Of a DNA stretch of 64,000 bases, positions 52,724 through 60,571 are shown piece by piece; within the stretch, counting starts at the first letter, position 1, and the number at the start of each line of letters is the position of its first letter. This DNA comes from Chloroflexota bacterium (GTDB lineage: Bacteria > Chloroflexota > Dehalococcoidia > Bin125). The notes below the pieces were generated by a model. The model searched no databases. It saw only the letters and a list, made by a program, of their open reading frames with translations, and was not told the DNA's origin. Location: contig JAPPFB010000017.1 of NCBI GenBank assembly GCA_028875225.1, positions 3,035-67,034 of the forward strand, in the 5' to 3' direction. The translations under genes were made by a program, and so were the position numbers.

Positions 52724-53217
52724 TCGTCCAGGGCGGACTCCAGGAAGTGGCCATCGAGGAAAACGGCGATGGTCAGTACCGCGCCGAGTTCGACGGCAAG
52801 AGCTATGACGTCGAGCTGGAATCAGTCGACGACAGCACGCTCTTCAGGCTCTGGGTCGACGGAGAACGCATTCCCATCGCGATCCGGCGCGAGGGCATGT
52901 CACTCGACGTGTTCATTGGCCCGGACCGCTACTCGGCGGAGATTGAGCGCAGCGCCGGGGCGCTGACCCAGACTGGACCGGCGATTGAGGGTGAAGTCCG
53001 ACTCACGGCTCCTATGACCGGTCAAGTGACCGAGGTGCTGGTCGCAGGCGGCGATCAGGTCCAGGAAGGCGACCCGCTGCTCGTCATGGTGGCGATGAAG
53101 ATGAACAACGAGATCCGATCACCGGCTGATGGCCGGATCGTCGATGTCTCGGTCAACGCGGGAGACGCGGTCGAGCAGGGCGACCTGATGCTGGTGATTG
53201 ATACGGAAGCCCAATAG
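52702..53217 (+). CDS. Biotin carboxyl carrier protein
   Basis: The 171-residue protein begins at ATG 52702 (MAKNYRLIVQGG), has a beta-rich N-terminal domain and a C-terminal biotinyl domain (about 98-170) with the biotin-accepting lysine in VAMKMNNEI. It overlaps accC and would be carboxylated by it. The layout resembles the small BCCP subunit of acyl-CoA or methylcrotonyl-type carboxylases rather than the Pro/Ala-linker AccB of E. coli. Confidence 0.88.
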   Translation: MAKNYRLIVQGGLQEVAIEENGDGQYRAEFDGKSYDVELESVDDSTLFRLWVDGERIPIAIRREGMSLDVFIGPDRYSAEIERSAGALTQTGPAIEGEVRLTAPMTGQVTEVLVAGGDQVQEGDPLLVMVAMKMNNEIRSPADGRIVDVSVNAGDAVEQGDLMLVIDTEAQ

Positions 53218-53244
53218 CCGGTCTGGCCCGTCGGGACCCAGGGT

Positions 53245-53273
53245 TTGAAACCGCACGCCAGCACGCCTACTAT
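53245..53273 (+). promoter_or_regulatory. Sigma-70-type promoter for infC-rpmI-rplT
   Basis: TTGAAA (53245-53250) and TACTAT (53268-53273) are exactly 17 bp apart, one of the best housekeeping-promoter matches in the window. A transcription start near 53280 leaves about a 45-nt leader before the infC ribosome site AAGGAG (53312-53317). Confidence 0.65.
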
Positions 53274-53324
53274 CGGCGCTAACGGATCAGCAGCAATGCT
53301 GGAGCACAACGAAGGAGCGTCCCT

Positions 53325-53930
53325 CTGGCCGTCAAGGATCAACGAGAACAACGAGAACAACGCGTCAACGAAGCGATTCGCATCCGGGAGGTGCGGGTGA
53401 TTGGCGCCGAAGGCGAACAGCTCGGCATCATGCCGACCTTTCAGGCGCTCGACCTGGCCCGGGCGCAGGGACTGGATCTGGTGGAGGTTGCGCCCAACGC
53501 CAGGCCGCCGGTCGCGAAAATGCTCGACTACGGACGGTTCAAGTACGAACAGTCGAAGCGCGAGCGCGAAGGCCGGCGCCGCCAAAAGGGCGCGTCGCTG
53601 CACCAGGTCAAGATGCGGCCGAACATCGGCAAACACGACATGGAGGCGAAGGCCCGCACTGCCGCGCGGTTGTTGCGCAACGGTGACAAGGTCAAGATCT
53701 CGATCATGTTCCGCGGTCGAGAGATCACGCATCGCGACATCGGCCAGGAACGGATTCACGAAATGCTCGACACGCTCGAGCAGAACGAAGTTCCTACGGT
53801 GATCGAGAAACCGATCTCGACCGAGGGCCGTTTCATGTCGGTCATCGTCGCGGAAGACAAGGCCAGAGCCAAGGCCATGGCCGACGCCAGGGCGGCGACC
53901 GCGGCCGAGGCGGGCGAAGCGGCCGGCTAG
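53325..53930 (+). CDS. infC: Translation initiation factor IF-3, probable CUG start
   Basis: The IF-3 fold is complete: RVNEAIRIREVRVIGAEGE, DLVEVAPNARPPVAKMLDYG, the lysine-rich linker and RFRGRE-like FRGREITHRDIGQ. No ATG, GTG or TTG lies in frame before the conserved N-terminus; the first such codon (GTG 53391) would remove it. A CTG at 53325 sits 7 bp after a strong AAGGAG site and gives 201 residues. IF-3 rejects non-standard start codons, and infC of E. coli starts at AUU for this reason, so a CUG start would allow the same autoregulation. It is followed by rpmI and rplT. Confidence 0.85.
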   Translation: MAVKDQREQREQRVNEAIRIREVRVIGAEGEQLGIMPTFQALDLARAQGLDLVEVAPNARPPVAKMLDYGRFKYEQSKREREGRRRQKGASLHQVKMRPNIGKHDMEAKARTAARLLRNGDKVKISIMFRGREITHRDIGQERIHEMLDTLEQNEVPTVIEKPISTEGRFMSVIVAEDKARAKAMADARAATAAEAGEAAG

Positions 53931-54060
53931 CCGTTCTCGCGCCTGGAGACTCGGACCGGCGTTTGTGTCGAGTCCGATTGGACACTTCGCAATTGGCTCC
54001 TAAGCTGGAGAGACGCGCCAGTGTCTCGTCGCTGCGCGATTGTGTTGGAGACACTCAGCG
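53931..54060 (+). promoter_or_regulatory. Structured leader with hairpin over the rpmI ribosome binding site
   Basis: The 130-nt gap between infC and rpmI contains several inverted repeats. The last one pairs AGTGTCTC (54020-54027) with GAGACACT (54048-54055). The GGAG ribosome site for rpmI (54047-54050) lies in the second arm, so the stem would hide it. L20 represses this operon through such leaders in E. coli and B. subtilis; a similar control here is inference. Confidence 0.5.
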
Positions 54061-54267
54061 ATGCCGAAGATGAAGACCCACAAGGGCGCGGCCAAGCGAT
54101 TTCGCATCACCAGGACCGGCAAGGTCATGCGAATGAAGGGCTACCGCGGCCACAACAAGCAGAAGAAGAACAAGCGCACCTTGCGCGCGCAGAGCCGCAT
54201 GCACGAGGTCAAGAACCTCGGTAACCAGAAGCGCGTCAAGCGGCTGTTGCCCTACGGCTCGCCGTAG
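54061..54267 (+). CDS. rpmI: 50S ribosomal protein bL35
   Basis: The 68-residue basic protein starts MPKMKTHKGAAKRF, the conserved bL35 N-terminus, with KKNKRTLRAQ and VKRLLPYG after it. The open frame extends upstream, but ATG 54061 is the family start. It lies between infC and rplT in the usual order and is preceded by a hairpin that could control its translation. Confidence 0.97.
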   Translation: MPKMKTHKGAAKRFRITRTGKVMRMKGYRGHNKQKKNKRTLRAQSRMHEVKNLGNQKRVKRLLPYGSP

Positions 54268-54293
54268 CCGCGATCTGAACAGGAATCTGAACC

Positions 54294-54644
54294 ATGCCAC
54301 GAGTCAAGGGCGGCCCGCGCGAGCGTCGCCGACACAAGAAAGTCCTCAAGCAGACCAAGGGGCATCACGGGGTACGCAACCGGCTGTACCGGCGCGCTTC
54401 CGAGTCCCGGCTGCATGCCCTCTCCTACGCGTACGCCCACCGTCGCGAGCGCAAGGGCGACATGCGTCGTCTCTGGATTCAACGGATCAATGCCGCAGCC
54501 AGGCTGAACGGGACGACCTACAGCCGGTTGATCCACGACCTCAAGCAGGCCGGCATCGAAATCGATCGCAAGGTCCTGGCGGAAATGGCGCTGCACGATC
54601 CGGATGGATTCAGCGCCGTCGTTGAGCAGGCGCAAGCGGCCTGA
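54294..54644 (+). CDS. rplT: 50S ribosomal protein bL20
   Basis: The 116-residue protein has the bL20 signature: a very basic N-terminus (PRVKGGPRERRRHKKVLKQT), YRRASESRLHALSYAYAHRR and WIQRINAAARLNGTTYSRL. It binds 23S rRNA early in assembly and in other bacteria represses its own operon through the mRNA leader. It is 26 bp after rpmI and ends before a long hairpin terminator. Confidence 0.97.
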   Translation: MPRVKGGPRERRRHKKVLKQTKGHHGVRNRLYRRASESRLHALSYAYAHRRERKGDMRRLWIQRINAAARLNGTTYSRLIHDLKQAGIEIDRKVLAEMALHDPDGFSAVVEQAQAA

Positions 54645-54671
54645 CCGACACTGTTCAATCGAAGCAAGAAA

Positions 54672-54706
54672 GCGCCCGGCCCGCTCAGTTGAGCGGCGCC
54701 GGGCGC
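54672..54706. terminator. Long hairpin, probably bidirectional terminator
   Basis: GCGCCCGGC and CCGCTC pair with GAGCGG and GCCGGGCGC around an AGTT loop, with one bulged C: 15 base pairs between the convergent rplT and CIRCE-controlled genes. The minus-strand flank is T-rich (TTTCTTGCTT), so termination of the minus-strand gene is the clearer case. Confidence 0.75.
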
Positions 54707-54732
54707 GGTCGTTCCTGAGAGTGCCTGGGGGG

Positions 54733-55248
54733 TTACGCGCCGACAGCCAGCGCCGGAGTACCGCTGGATTCGGCCACGAGTTCGGCGTCATCAAACTCGG
54801 GCAAGCGGCCCATCAGCCAGCTGGCGCCGTCATGGTCGCGGAGCCACGGCAGGATCTCGGTGAGCGCGGCAAACTCTCGCAGATGCAGCGCATTCTTGAT
54901 CACATCGAATTCGACTTCGCGGTTGCGGTCGCCCCACTCGGCCGGGAGATCGATGAAGGCATCAACGTATGCGCGTGCGGCGATTCGGGCTTCTTCGACA
55001 TCGAGACGCAGGTACGCGCGCAATCGCCGGGCGGCCAGTTCATGGGCCGCATCAATCGAGGCGCCACCTTCGCGGCGCGCCAGCGCTCGCATTGTGCGAC
55101 GCAACTCGATCGGCGGTAGCGCCGTTGCATCGTAGAGCGCGTCGGCGAGCTGATTGTGGTCGGCGGCGTCATTCAACCGGTGCGTCAGATCACCCAGATC
55201 GAACGCACTGCCGTAGTGCTCGGACAGGTTCGGATGCACGAAGGTCAT
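54733..55248 (-). CDS. Unrecognised 171-residue protein under CIRCE control
   Basis: The frame extends to 55350, but the upstream part contains the CIRCE operator; ATG 55248 has an AAGGAA site 8 bp upstream and begins MTFVHPNLSEHYG. The protein is acidic and largely helical (DLTHRLNDAADHNQLADALY, IELRRTMRALARREGG, EEARIAARAYVDAFIDLP), soluble, with no signal or membrane segment. A tail rich in Ala/Gly ends it. I recognise no family. Control by the heat-shock repressor HrcA suggests a chaperone, cochaperone or protease-adaptor role, which is inference from the operator only. Confidence 0.65.
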   Translation of the reverse strand: MTFVHPNLSEHYGSAFDLGDLTHRLNDAADHNQLADALYDATALPPIELRRTMRALARREGGASIDAAHELAARRLRAYLRLDVEEARIAARAYVDAFIDLPAEWGDRNREVEFDVIKNALHLREFAALTEILPWLRDHDGASWLMGRLPEFDDAELVAESSGTPALAVGA

Positions 55249-55288
55249 GGTCGATTCCTTTCCGCGATATCTGCTGCTGAGTCCAAGT

Positions 55289-55315
55289 TTGGCACTCTCC
55301 TCGTGAGAGTGCCAA
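55289..55315. promoter_or_regulatory. CIRCE element (HrcA operator)
   Basis: TTGGCACTC (55289-55297), nine bases, then GAGTGCCAA (55307-55315) form a perfect inverted repeat with the exact CIRCE layout, TTAGCACTC-N9-GAGTGCTAA with one symmetric change. HrcA repressor binds this site. It lies 41 bp before ATG 55248. Confidence 0.92.
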
Positions 55316-55341
55316 CTCGGGCACGCAGCTGGTCCGGCCAG

Positions 55342-55371
55342 ATTAGACAACCAGTCAACATTGGATTCGAA
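55342..55371 (-). promoter_or_regulatory. Candidate promoter for the CIRCE-controlled gene
   Basis: On the minus strand TTCGAA (55366-55371) and TCTAAT (55342-55347) are 18 bp apart. A start near 55335 would put CIRCE about 20 nt into the leader, the common place for it. The match to consensus is moderate. Confidence 0.4.
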
Positions 55372-55376
55372 CAGGG

Positions 55377-57788
55377 CTAGGAATCCCGCAGCGTGGCCCC
55401 GTACTGGGATTCCAGGCGTCGGACGATTCCTCGCCGCGCTTTCTCGACATCCCGATCGGATAACGTCCGGTCGGGCGAGCGGTACATGACCCGGAAGGCG
55501 AGCGATTTCTGCCCTGCCGGAATCTGATCGCCGGTGTAGATGTCAAACAACTCGGCCGACTCCACCAGTCCGTTCCCGCAAATCGCGGACGCCAGATCAC
55601 CCGCGCGTATCGACGAGTCAACGATCAACGCAAGGTCTTCCACTGCAGACGGGTAGACCGAGGGAGACGAAATGGTCGCGTCGTCTCGCATCAGCGGCGC
55701 AAGCGCTCCGATGGACATCTCAAGCGCGAAGACATCGCCCTGAACACCAAAACGAGTGGCGACGCCCGGCGCAACCTTGCCCAGAATGCCCACCTGCTTG
55801 CCGCGCACGTTGACGGCTGCGGTTTCTCCCGAAGCCAGCGCGTCGTCCTGGACCTCTGCGCTGAGATCGAACACCGTCCCCAGTCCCGATCCCAGCTGTT
55901 CCAACACGCCCTTGGCGTCGTAGAAGTCCAGCATGCGCTCAGGCTCCCCGTGGACCGAGCCCGCCATCTCGCCGCCAATCAACGCGAGGACCATTCGATC
56001 CTCGTCCGGCTGACGTCCCGCTCTGGAGTGGAAGGTCTTGCCGACTTCGTACAGTCCGAGCCCTCCGCGCGCCTCGCGTTGGTTCAACGCGAACGTCCGC
56101 AACCCGGCCGGTCGAAGGCTGTTGCGCATCCGGTCGCGCGCGGCGTTCATCGGATTTTGCAGCCGGACCGTCGCCGGAACGTGCGCCGAATCGGAGGCCG
56201 TCAGCGCGAGTTCGTTCACTTCGACCGCGACGTAGGTAATGACCTCTCGAAGTCCCAACCCGGTCAGAATGTCGCGGATCCGCTCGCTCAGTTCGCGTTC
56301 CGGATCCACGCCCGGGTCAGGGACGGCGCCGGGCAGCGGTTCCGAAGGGAGATTGTCATAGCCAATCACCCTGCCAATCTCTTCGACCACATCATCCGCG
56401 ACTGCGATGTCGGATCGCCAGGGCGGACAACTCACGGCGAAGCGGTCGGGCGGCAGCCATCGGTTCGAGATTCCCAGCGCCGAGAGCAAGCCGCGAACTG
56501 CTTCCACGCTCGGCTGAATCCCGAGAACCTGTTCAATCCGGCGTTGTGTCACGACCACCTGCGGCTGGTGCGACCTGCCTGGATACGCGTCGACGATTCC
56601 GCTGCAAGCGCTGCCCCCAGCGGTCTCAACGATCAGCGCCGCCGCGCGCCGAGCGGCCAGCTCGGCCAACTCGGGATTCAACGACTTTTCGAATCTCCGG
56701 CTGGCTTCCGTCCCGCTCTCGGTGTGCCGCGCGCTGCTGCGCCGGATTGAAGCTTCCTGGAAGTTGGCCGTCTCCAACAGAATTGTGGTGGTCGCGTCGG
56801 AGATCTCCGACTCAGCGCCGCCCATGATGCCGGCCAGCGCAACGGCCCGCTCGGCATCGGCGATGACCAGATCATCGGCCAGTAGCTCCAGCTCCGAGCC
56901 GTCCAGCAACTCCAGACGCTCCTCGGGACGTGCGCGCCGCACGACGATTCGGCCTCCACGCAGGAGTTCGAAATCGAATGCATGAAGCGGCTGACCCCAC
57001 TCGAGCATCACATAGTTGGTGACATCGACGACGTTGTTGATCGGCCTCATGCCGGCAGATGACAACGCGTCCTGCATCCATTGCGGCGATGGACCCACCT
57101 TGACGCCATCGATCAGGATGGCGGTGTAACGCGGGCATCCCGCTGCGTCCTCGATTTCGACGCTCGTTCGCCGCTCGGCAGGCGTTCCCGACTCCGCATA
57201 GGAAGTCGACGGCTCACGCACCGCGCCTTCCGTCAGCGCCGCGACCTCTCTCGCGATTCCCAAAATCGAGAAGTGATCTGGCCGATTGGGCGTCGGCTTG
57301 ACATCCAGAACCACATCGCCGAGGACGTCGGCGAGCGGCGTTCCCAGTTCAGCGTCGGTCTCCAGTTCGAGTATGCCTTCGTGTTCGTCCGAGAGTCCCA
57401 GTTCACGCTCCGAGCAGACCATGCCCAGTGAGGTGACGCCGCGAATCTTGCCCTTGCGCAACTTGCGCGGTTCCCTGGTGCTGGGGTCGATCAATTGCGC
57501 GCCAACCTGGGCAAACGCAATGGTCTGACCTTCGGCCAGGTTGGGAGCGCCGCAAACCACCTGCAAGGGCTCGTCTGCACCGAACTCAATGGTGGCGAGG
57601 CGCAGACGGTCGGCATTGGGGTGCTGTTCCACGACAGCGACCCGGCCGACGACCACTTGATCCCAATCGCCACCGCTGCGTTTGATTCGCTCGACCTCCG
57701 CGCCGGCCATACTCAGCCGATGCGCCAGTTCCTCGACCGACAGATCCCAGTCGACGTACCTGGCCAGCCACTTGAGCGGAACGTCCAT
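55377..57788 (-). CDS. pheT: Phenylalanyl-tRNA synthetase beta subunit
   Basis: The 803-residue beta chain starts with MDVPLKWLARYVD, has the tRNA-binding EMAP/OB domain (about 40-150, VVVGRVAVVEQHPNADRL), the B3/B4 editing domain, B5 (RRIEQVLGIQPSVEAVRGLL), a catalytic-like core and a C-terminal ferredoxin-fold anticodon domain (SVYPSAVEDLALIVD...GIVRRLESQYGATLR). It forms the heterotetramer with PheS. Its start and the pheS stop share one base. The next gene on the strand is under separate heat-shock control. Confidence 0.95.
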   Translation of the reverse strand: MDVPLKWLARYVDWDLSVEELAHRLSMAGAEVERIKRSGGDWDQVVVGRVAVVEQHPNADRLRLATIEFGADEPLQVVCGAPNLAEGQTIAFAQVGAQLIDPSTREPRKLRKGKIRGVTSLGMVCSERELGLSDEHEGILELETDAELGTPLADVLGDVVLDVKPTPNRPDHFSILGIAREVAALTEGAVREPSTSYAESGTPAERRTSVEIEDAAGCPRYTAILIDGVKVGPSPQWMQDALSSAGMRPINNVVDVTNYVMLEWGQPLHAFDFELLRGGRIVVRRARPEERLELLDGSELELLADDLVIADAERAVALAGIMGGAESEISDATTTILLETANFQEASIRRSSARHTESGTEASRRFEKSLNPELAELAARRAAALIVETAGGSACSGIVDAYPGRSHQPQVVVTQRRIEQVLGIQPSVEAVRGLLSALGISNRWLPPDRFAVSCPPWRSDIAVADDVVEEIGRVIGYDNLPSEPLPGAVPDPGVDPERELSERIRDILTGLGLREVITYVAVEVNELALTASDSAHVPATVRLQNPMNAARDRMRNSLRPAGLRTFALNQREARGGLGLYEVGKTFHSRAGRQPDEDRMVLALIGGEMAGSVHGEPERMLDFYDAKGVLEQLGSGLGTVFDLSAEVQDDALASGETAAVNVRGKQVGILGKVAPGVATRFGVQGDVFALEMSIGALAPLMRDDATISSPSVYPSAVEDLALIVDSSIRAGDLASAICGNGLVESAELFDIYTGDQIPAGQKSLAFRVMYRSPDRTLSDRDVEKARRGIVRRLESQYGATLRDS

Positions 57789-58795
57789 CAGGCGGTCCCT
57801 CGGAACTGGTCGAACTCGCGCAGAAAGCGGATGTCGTTGCGATAAAAGTGGCGAATATCCCGCACGCCGTAGCGAAGCATGGCGATCCGTTCGACACCCA
57901 TTCCGAAGGCGAAGCCGGTGAATCGATCGGGATCGAGCCCGGCGTCGGCGATGATCTCGGGATGGACCATCCCGCAGCCGAGGACTTCGAGCCAGTCGCC
58001 CTGCCAGCGAACGCCAAGTTCTGCGCCGGGCTCAACGAAGGGAAAGTAATCGCAGCGAAATCGAGTCTCAATATCCGCACCGAACACGCGTCGGACGAAC
58101 GCTTCCAGCGTGCCCTTGAGGTGGGCGAAGGAGAGGTCTTCGTCGATCACCAGGCCCTCGATTTGGGTCAACATCCATTCGTGTGTGGCGTCGGTGGCTT
58201 CGTAGCGGTAGCAGGTGCCGGGCACGATGACGCGGATCGGCGGTTGCCGCCGCTCGAGGTAGCGAATCTGCATCGGGGAGGTGTGAGTCCTGAGCAGCTG
58301 CCGAGGGCCGCCGGCGCCGTCGTCCGCTACCCAGATCGTGTCCCACATGTCCCGAGCGGGATGTCCGGCCGGGATCCGCAAGCGATCGAAGTTGTACTCT
58401 TCCAGTTCGACGTCCGGCCCTTCGACCACGTCGAACCCCATGTCGCGGAACGTCCGCTCGAGTATGCGTCTGGTCAACGTGACCGGATGCAGCGACCCGA
58501 GTGGCGGACGGCGCCCGGGCAAGGTGACGTCCAGTTCCGATCCGACTGAAGCAGCCTCCGTCAGCTCTCGCTGGCGGGAAGCGATCGCCTCCTCCAGGAC
58601 GCCCTTCAGGCGATTTGCGCCGGAACCAATCAACGGCCGCTGATCGGCCGGCAGTTCTCCGACCCCTCGGAGCACAGTCGTCAGGCGGCCCTTGCGTCCC
58701 AGCCAGGCGACCCGCCAGGCTTCCAGGGCCGACTCGTCGCCGGCCTCGGCGAGCGATGAGCGCGCTTCGGCCTCCAGCGCCGCGAGATCAATCAC
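57788..58795 (-). CDS. pheS: Phenylalanyl-tRNA synthetase alpha subunit
   Basis: The 335-residue catalytic chain has an N-terminal coiled coil and the class II core: HPVTLTRRILERTFRDMGFDVVEGPDVE, LLRTHTSPMQIRYL (motif 2 region), GTCYRYEATDATHEWMLTQIEGL and FAFGMGVERIAMLRYGV (motif 3). It starts with GTG at 58795. A T-box leader was looked for upstream and not found. It pairs with pheT and is divergent from the Lrp-domain gene. Confidence 0.95.
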   Translation of the reverse strand: MIDLAALEAEARSSLAEAGDESALEAWRVAWLGRKGRLTTVLRGVGELPADQRPLIGSGANRLKGVLEEAIASRQRELTEAASVGSELDVTLPGRRPPLGSLHPVTLTRRILERTFRDMGFDVVEGPDVELEEYNFDRLRIPAGHPARDMWDTIWVADDGAGGPRQLLRTHTSPMQIRYLERRQPPIRVIVPGTCYRYEATDATHEWMLTQIEGLVIDEDLSFAHLKGTLEAFVRRVFGADIETRFRCDYFPFVEPGAELGVRWQGDWLEVLGCGMVHPEIIADAGLDPDRFTGFAFGMGVERIAMLRYGVRDIRHFYRNDIRFLREFDQFRGTA

Positions 58796-58942
58796 AACCG
58801 CAATCCGTTACTGAGTGTTCGGGCATTCATTCCGTATCGTACCCGCCGCCCGGGAGATACCAATCCGGCGCGGTCGCGTGGATAGTAAACTTGCCCCAGC
58901 CCGACCAACGCGACGCGATCGGCATCACCCGGGAGTTCAGCC

Positions 58943-59191
58943 ATGGCAGTGAAGAGCTACATCCTGATCGAAACAGAAGTCGGCACTGCCAAGCAGGTGG
59001 CGCTCTCGCTCGGCGACATCACCCATAGTGACGGCGAGATCAAGTCCGTCGAATTGGTCACGGGGCCGTTCGACGTGATCTGTCTCGTCGAAGCCGAGAA
59101 TCTCGAACAGCTTGGCAGCTGCATCACCGACTCGATCCAGACCGTCGCCGGAGTTAAGCGCACCACGACCTGCCTGACCATCCAGGTCTGA
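58943..59191 (+). CDS. Stand-alone Lrp/AsnC ligand-binding (RAM) domain protein
   Basis: The 82-residue protein is only the RAM domain of Lrp/AsnC regulators: YILIETEVGTAKQVALSL, VELVTGPFDVICLVEAEN and a C-terminal VKRTTTCLTIQV strand. There is no helix-turn-helix. Such single domains bind amino acids or small ligands and oligomerise, sometimes with full-length regulators. It is 20 bp before moeA on the same strand. Confidence 0.85.
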   Translation: MAVKSYILIETEVGTAKQVALSLGDITHSDGEIKSVELVTGPFDVICLVEAENLEQLGSCITDSIQTVAGVKRTTTCLTIQV

Positions 59192-59211
59192 ATCCGGACG
59201 GGACCGGACCG

Positions 59212-60537
59212 ATGTCAGCCAGCAAGACACCCGCCGCACGTTCTACCGAACCTCCCGTCGACATGCTGCCGGTCGAGGACGCCCTGGAGCGAATCCTCTC
59301 GTTCTGCCCACGGCTTCCGTCGGAAACGCGCGCCATCGACGACGCTGTCGGTCAGGTGCTGGCCACCGACATCACCGCTCCATTCGACATTCCGCCGCAT
59401 GACAACACCGCAATGGACGGCTACGCCGTCCAGTCGACGAGCACGGACGGAGCGACTGAAGAGAGCCCGGTTCGCCTGAGGGTCATCGGCGAACTGGCGG
59501 CCGGCTATCTCTACGAGGGAGCGGTCGGCGTTGGCGAGGCCGTGCGGATCATGACCGGCGCGCCAATGCCGGACGGCGCCGACACGATCGTCCCGTTCGA
59601 GGAAACCGACGAATTCGGCCTGCGCGCTCCCGGCCAGGAACATGTAGCGATCGAAGATGTCGGCATCCTCAAGGCCGCCGGCCCGGGAAACAACATTCGC
59701 CGTCGAGGCGAAGACGTTCGCCAGGGCCAACAGGTTCTGGAGGCTGGTACGGTTCTGCGGGGGCCCGAGGTCGCGGTGCTCGCTTCATTGGGCATCAGCG
59801 CCGTGGAGGTGATTCGGCGTCCTCGTGTCGCAATTCTCTCGACCGGCGACGAGTTGTTGTCGCCCGGCGACGCACCCGCTCCGGGCAAGATCTTCGACTC
59901 CAACTCCTACGGCCTCAGCGCCCTGGTCACCCAATACGGTGGCGTGCCGCAGCGATTCGGCATCGCACAGGACACGATCCCGGCGCTGACGGCCAGGATC
60001 AATGAGGCGTTGCAATCGTGCGACATGGTCATCACCTCGGCCGGGGTATCTAGGGGAGACTTCGATGTGGTCAAGGAAGTCCTCGCCCGCGAAGGGGCAA
60101 TCGACTTCTGGACGGTGAAGATGAAACCCGGCAAACCGCTCGCCTTCGGCGAGTTCGAGGCGCCCGACCGGCGTCGCGTGCCGCACATAGGACTCCCGGG
60201 CAATCCGGTCTCGTCGTTGCTGGCGTTCGAGCTGTTTGGACGTCTCGCGATCTACCAGATGATGGGCCGTCGGCCGCAGCCGAGGCCAGTCGTCCGAGCC
60301 ATAGCCGACGATGACATCGTCAACACCGACTGGCGTCGCGTCTATGCCCGGGCGACGATGAGCCAGGACGACAATGGGCGCTGGCACGCCCGACTGACCG
60401 GGCCACAGGGCAGCGGCGTGCTCACATCCATGGCGTTGGCCAACGGATACGCTGTCTGCCCGGAGGACCGCGAACGAGTTCGCGCCGGAGAAGAGTGCGA
60501 CGTGATCATGGTCGACTGGGATCATCCGATCGACTGA
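59212..60537 (+). CDS. moeA: Molybdopterin molybdenumtransferase
   Basis: The 441-residue protein has MoeA motifs in order: DIPPHDNTAMDGYAVQS near residue 65, GEAVRIMTGAPMPDGADTIVPFE, the MoCF-like domain with VAILSTGDELLSPGDAPAPGKIFDSNSY and AGVSRGDFDVVKEVL, PHIGLPGNPVSSLLAFELF, and the C-terminal domain IV. It inserts molybdate into adenylylated molybdopterin. No other molybdenum-cofactor gene or molybdoenzyme is nearby. Confidence 0.92.
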   Translation: MSASKTPAARSTEPPVDMLPVEDALERILSFCPRLPSETRAIDDAVGQVLATDITAPFDIPPHDNTAMDGYAVQSTSTDGATEESPVRLRVIGELAAGYLYEGAVGVGEAVRIMTGAPMPDGADTIVPFEETDEFGLRAPGQEHVAIEDVGILKAAGPGNNIRRRGEDVRQGQQVLEAGTVLRGPEVAVLASLGISAVEVIRRPRVAILSTGDELLSPGDAPAPGKIFDSNSYGLSALVTQYGGVPQRFGIAQDTIPALTARINEALQSCDMVITSAGVSRGDFDVVKEVLAREGAIDFWTVKMKPGKPLAFGEFEAPDRRRVPHIGLPGNPVSSLLAFELFGRLAIYQMMGRRPQPRPVVRAIADDDIVNTDWRRVYARATMSQDDNGRWHARLTGPQGSGVLTSMALANGYAVCPEDRERVRAGEECDVIMVDWDHPID

Positions 60538-60571
60538 GCCACTCACGAGTCAACAGGGAATCGAGCCCAAC

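Noticed and set aside
58796-58942. Possible T-box or other leader upstream of pheS
   Set aside because: No AGGGTGGNACCGCG-type antiterminator sequence or matching specifier loop is present.
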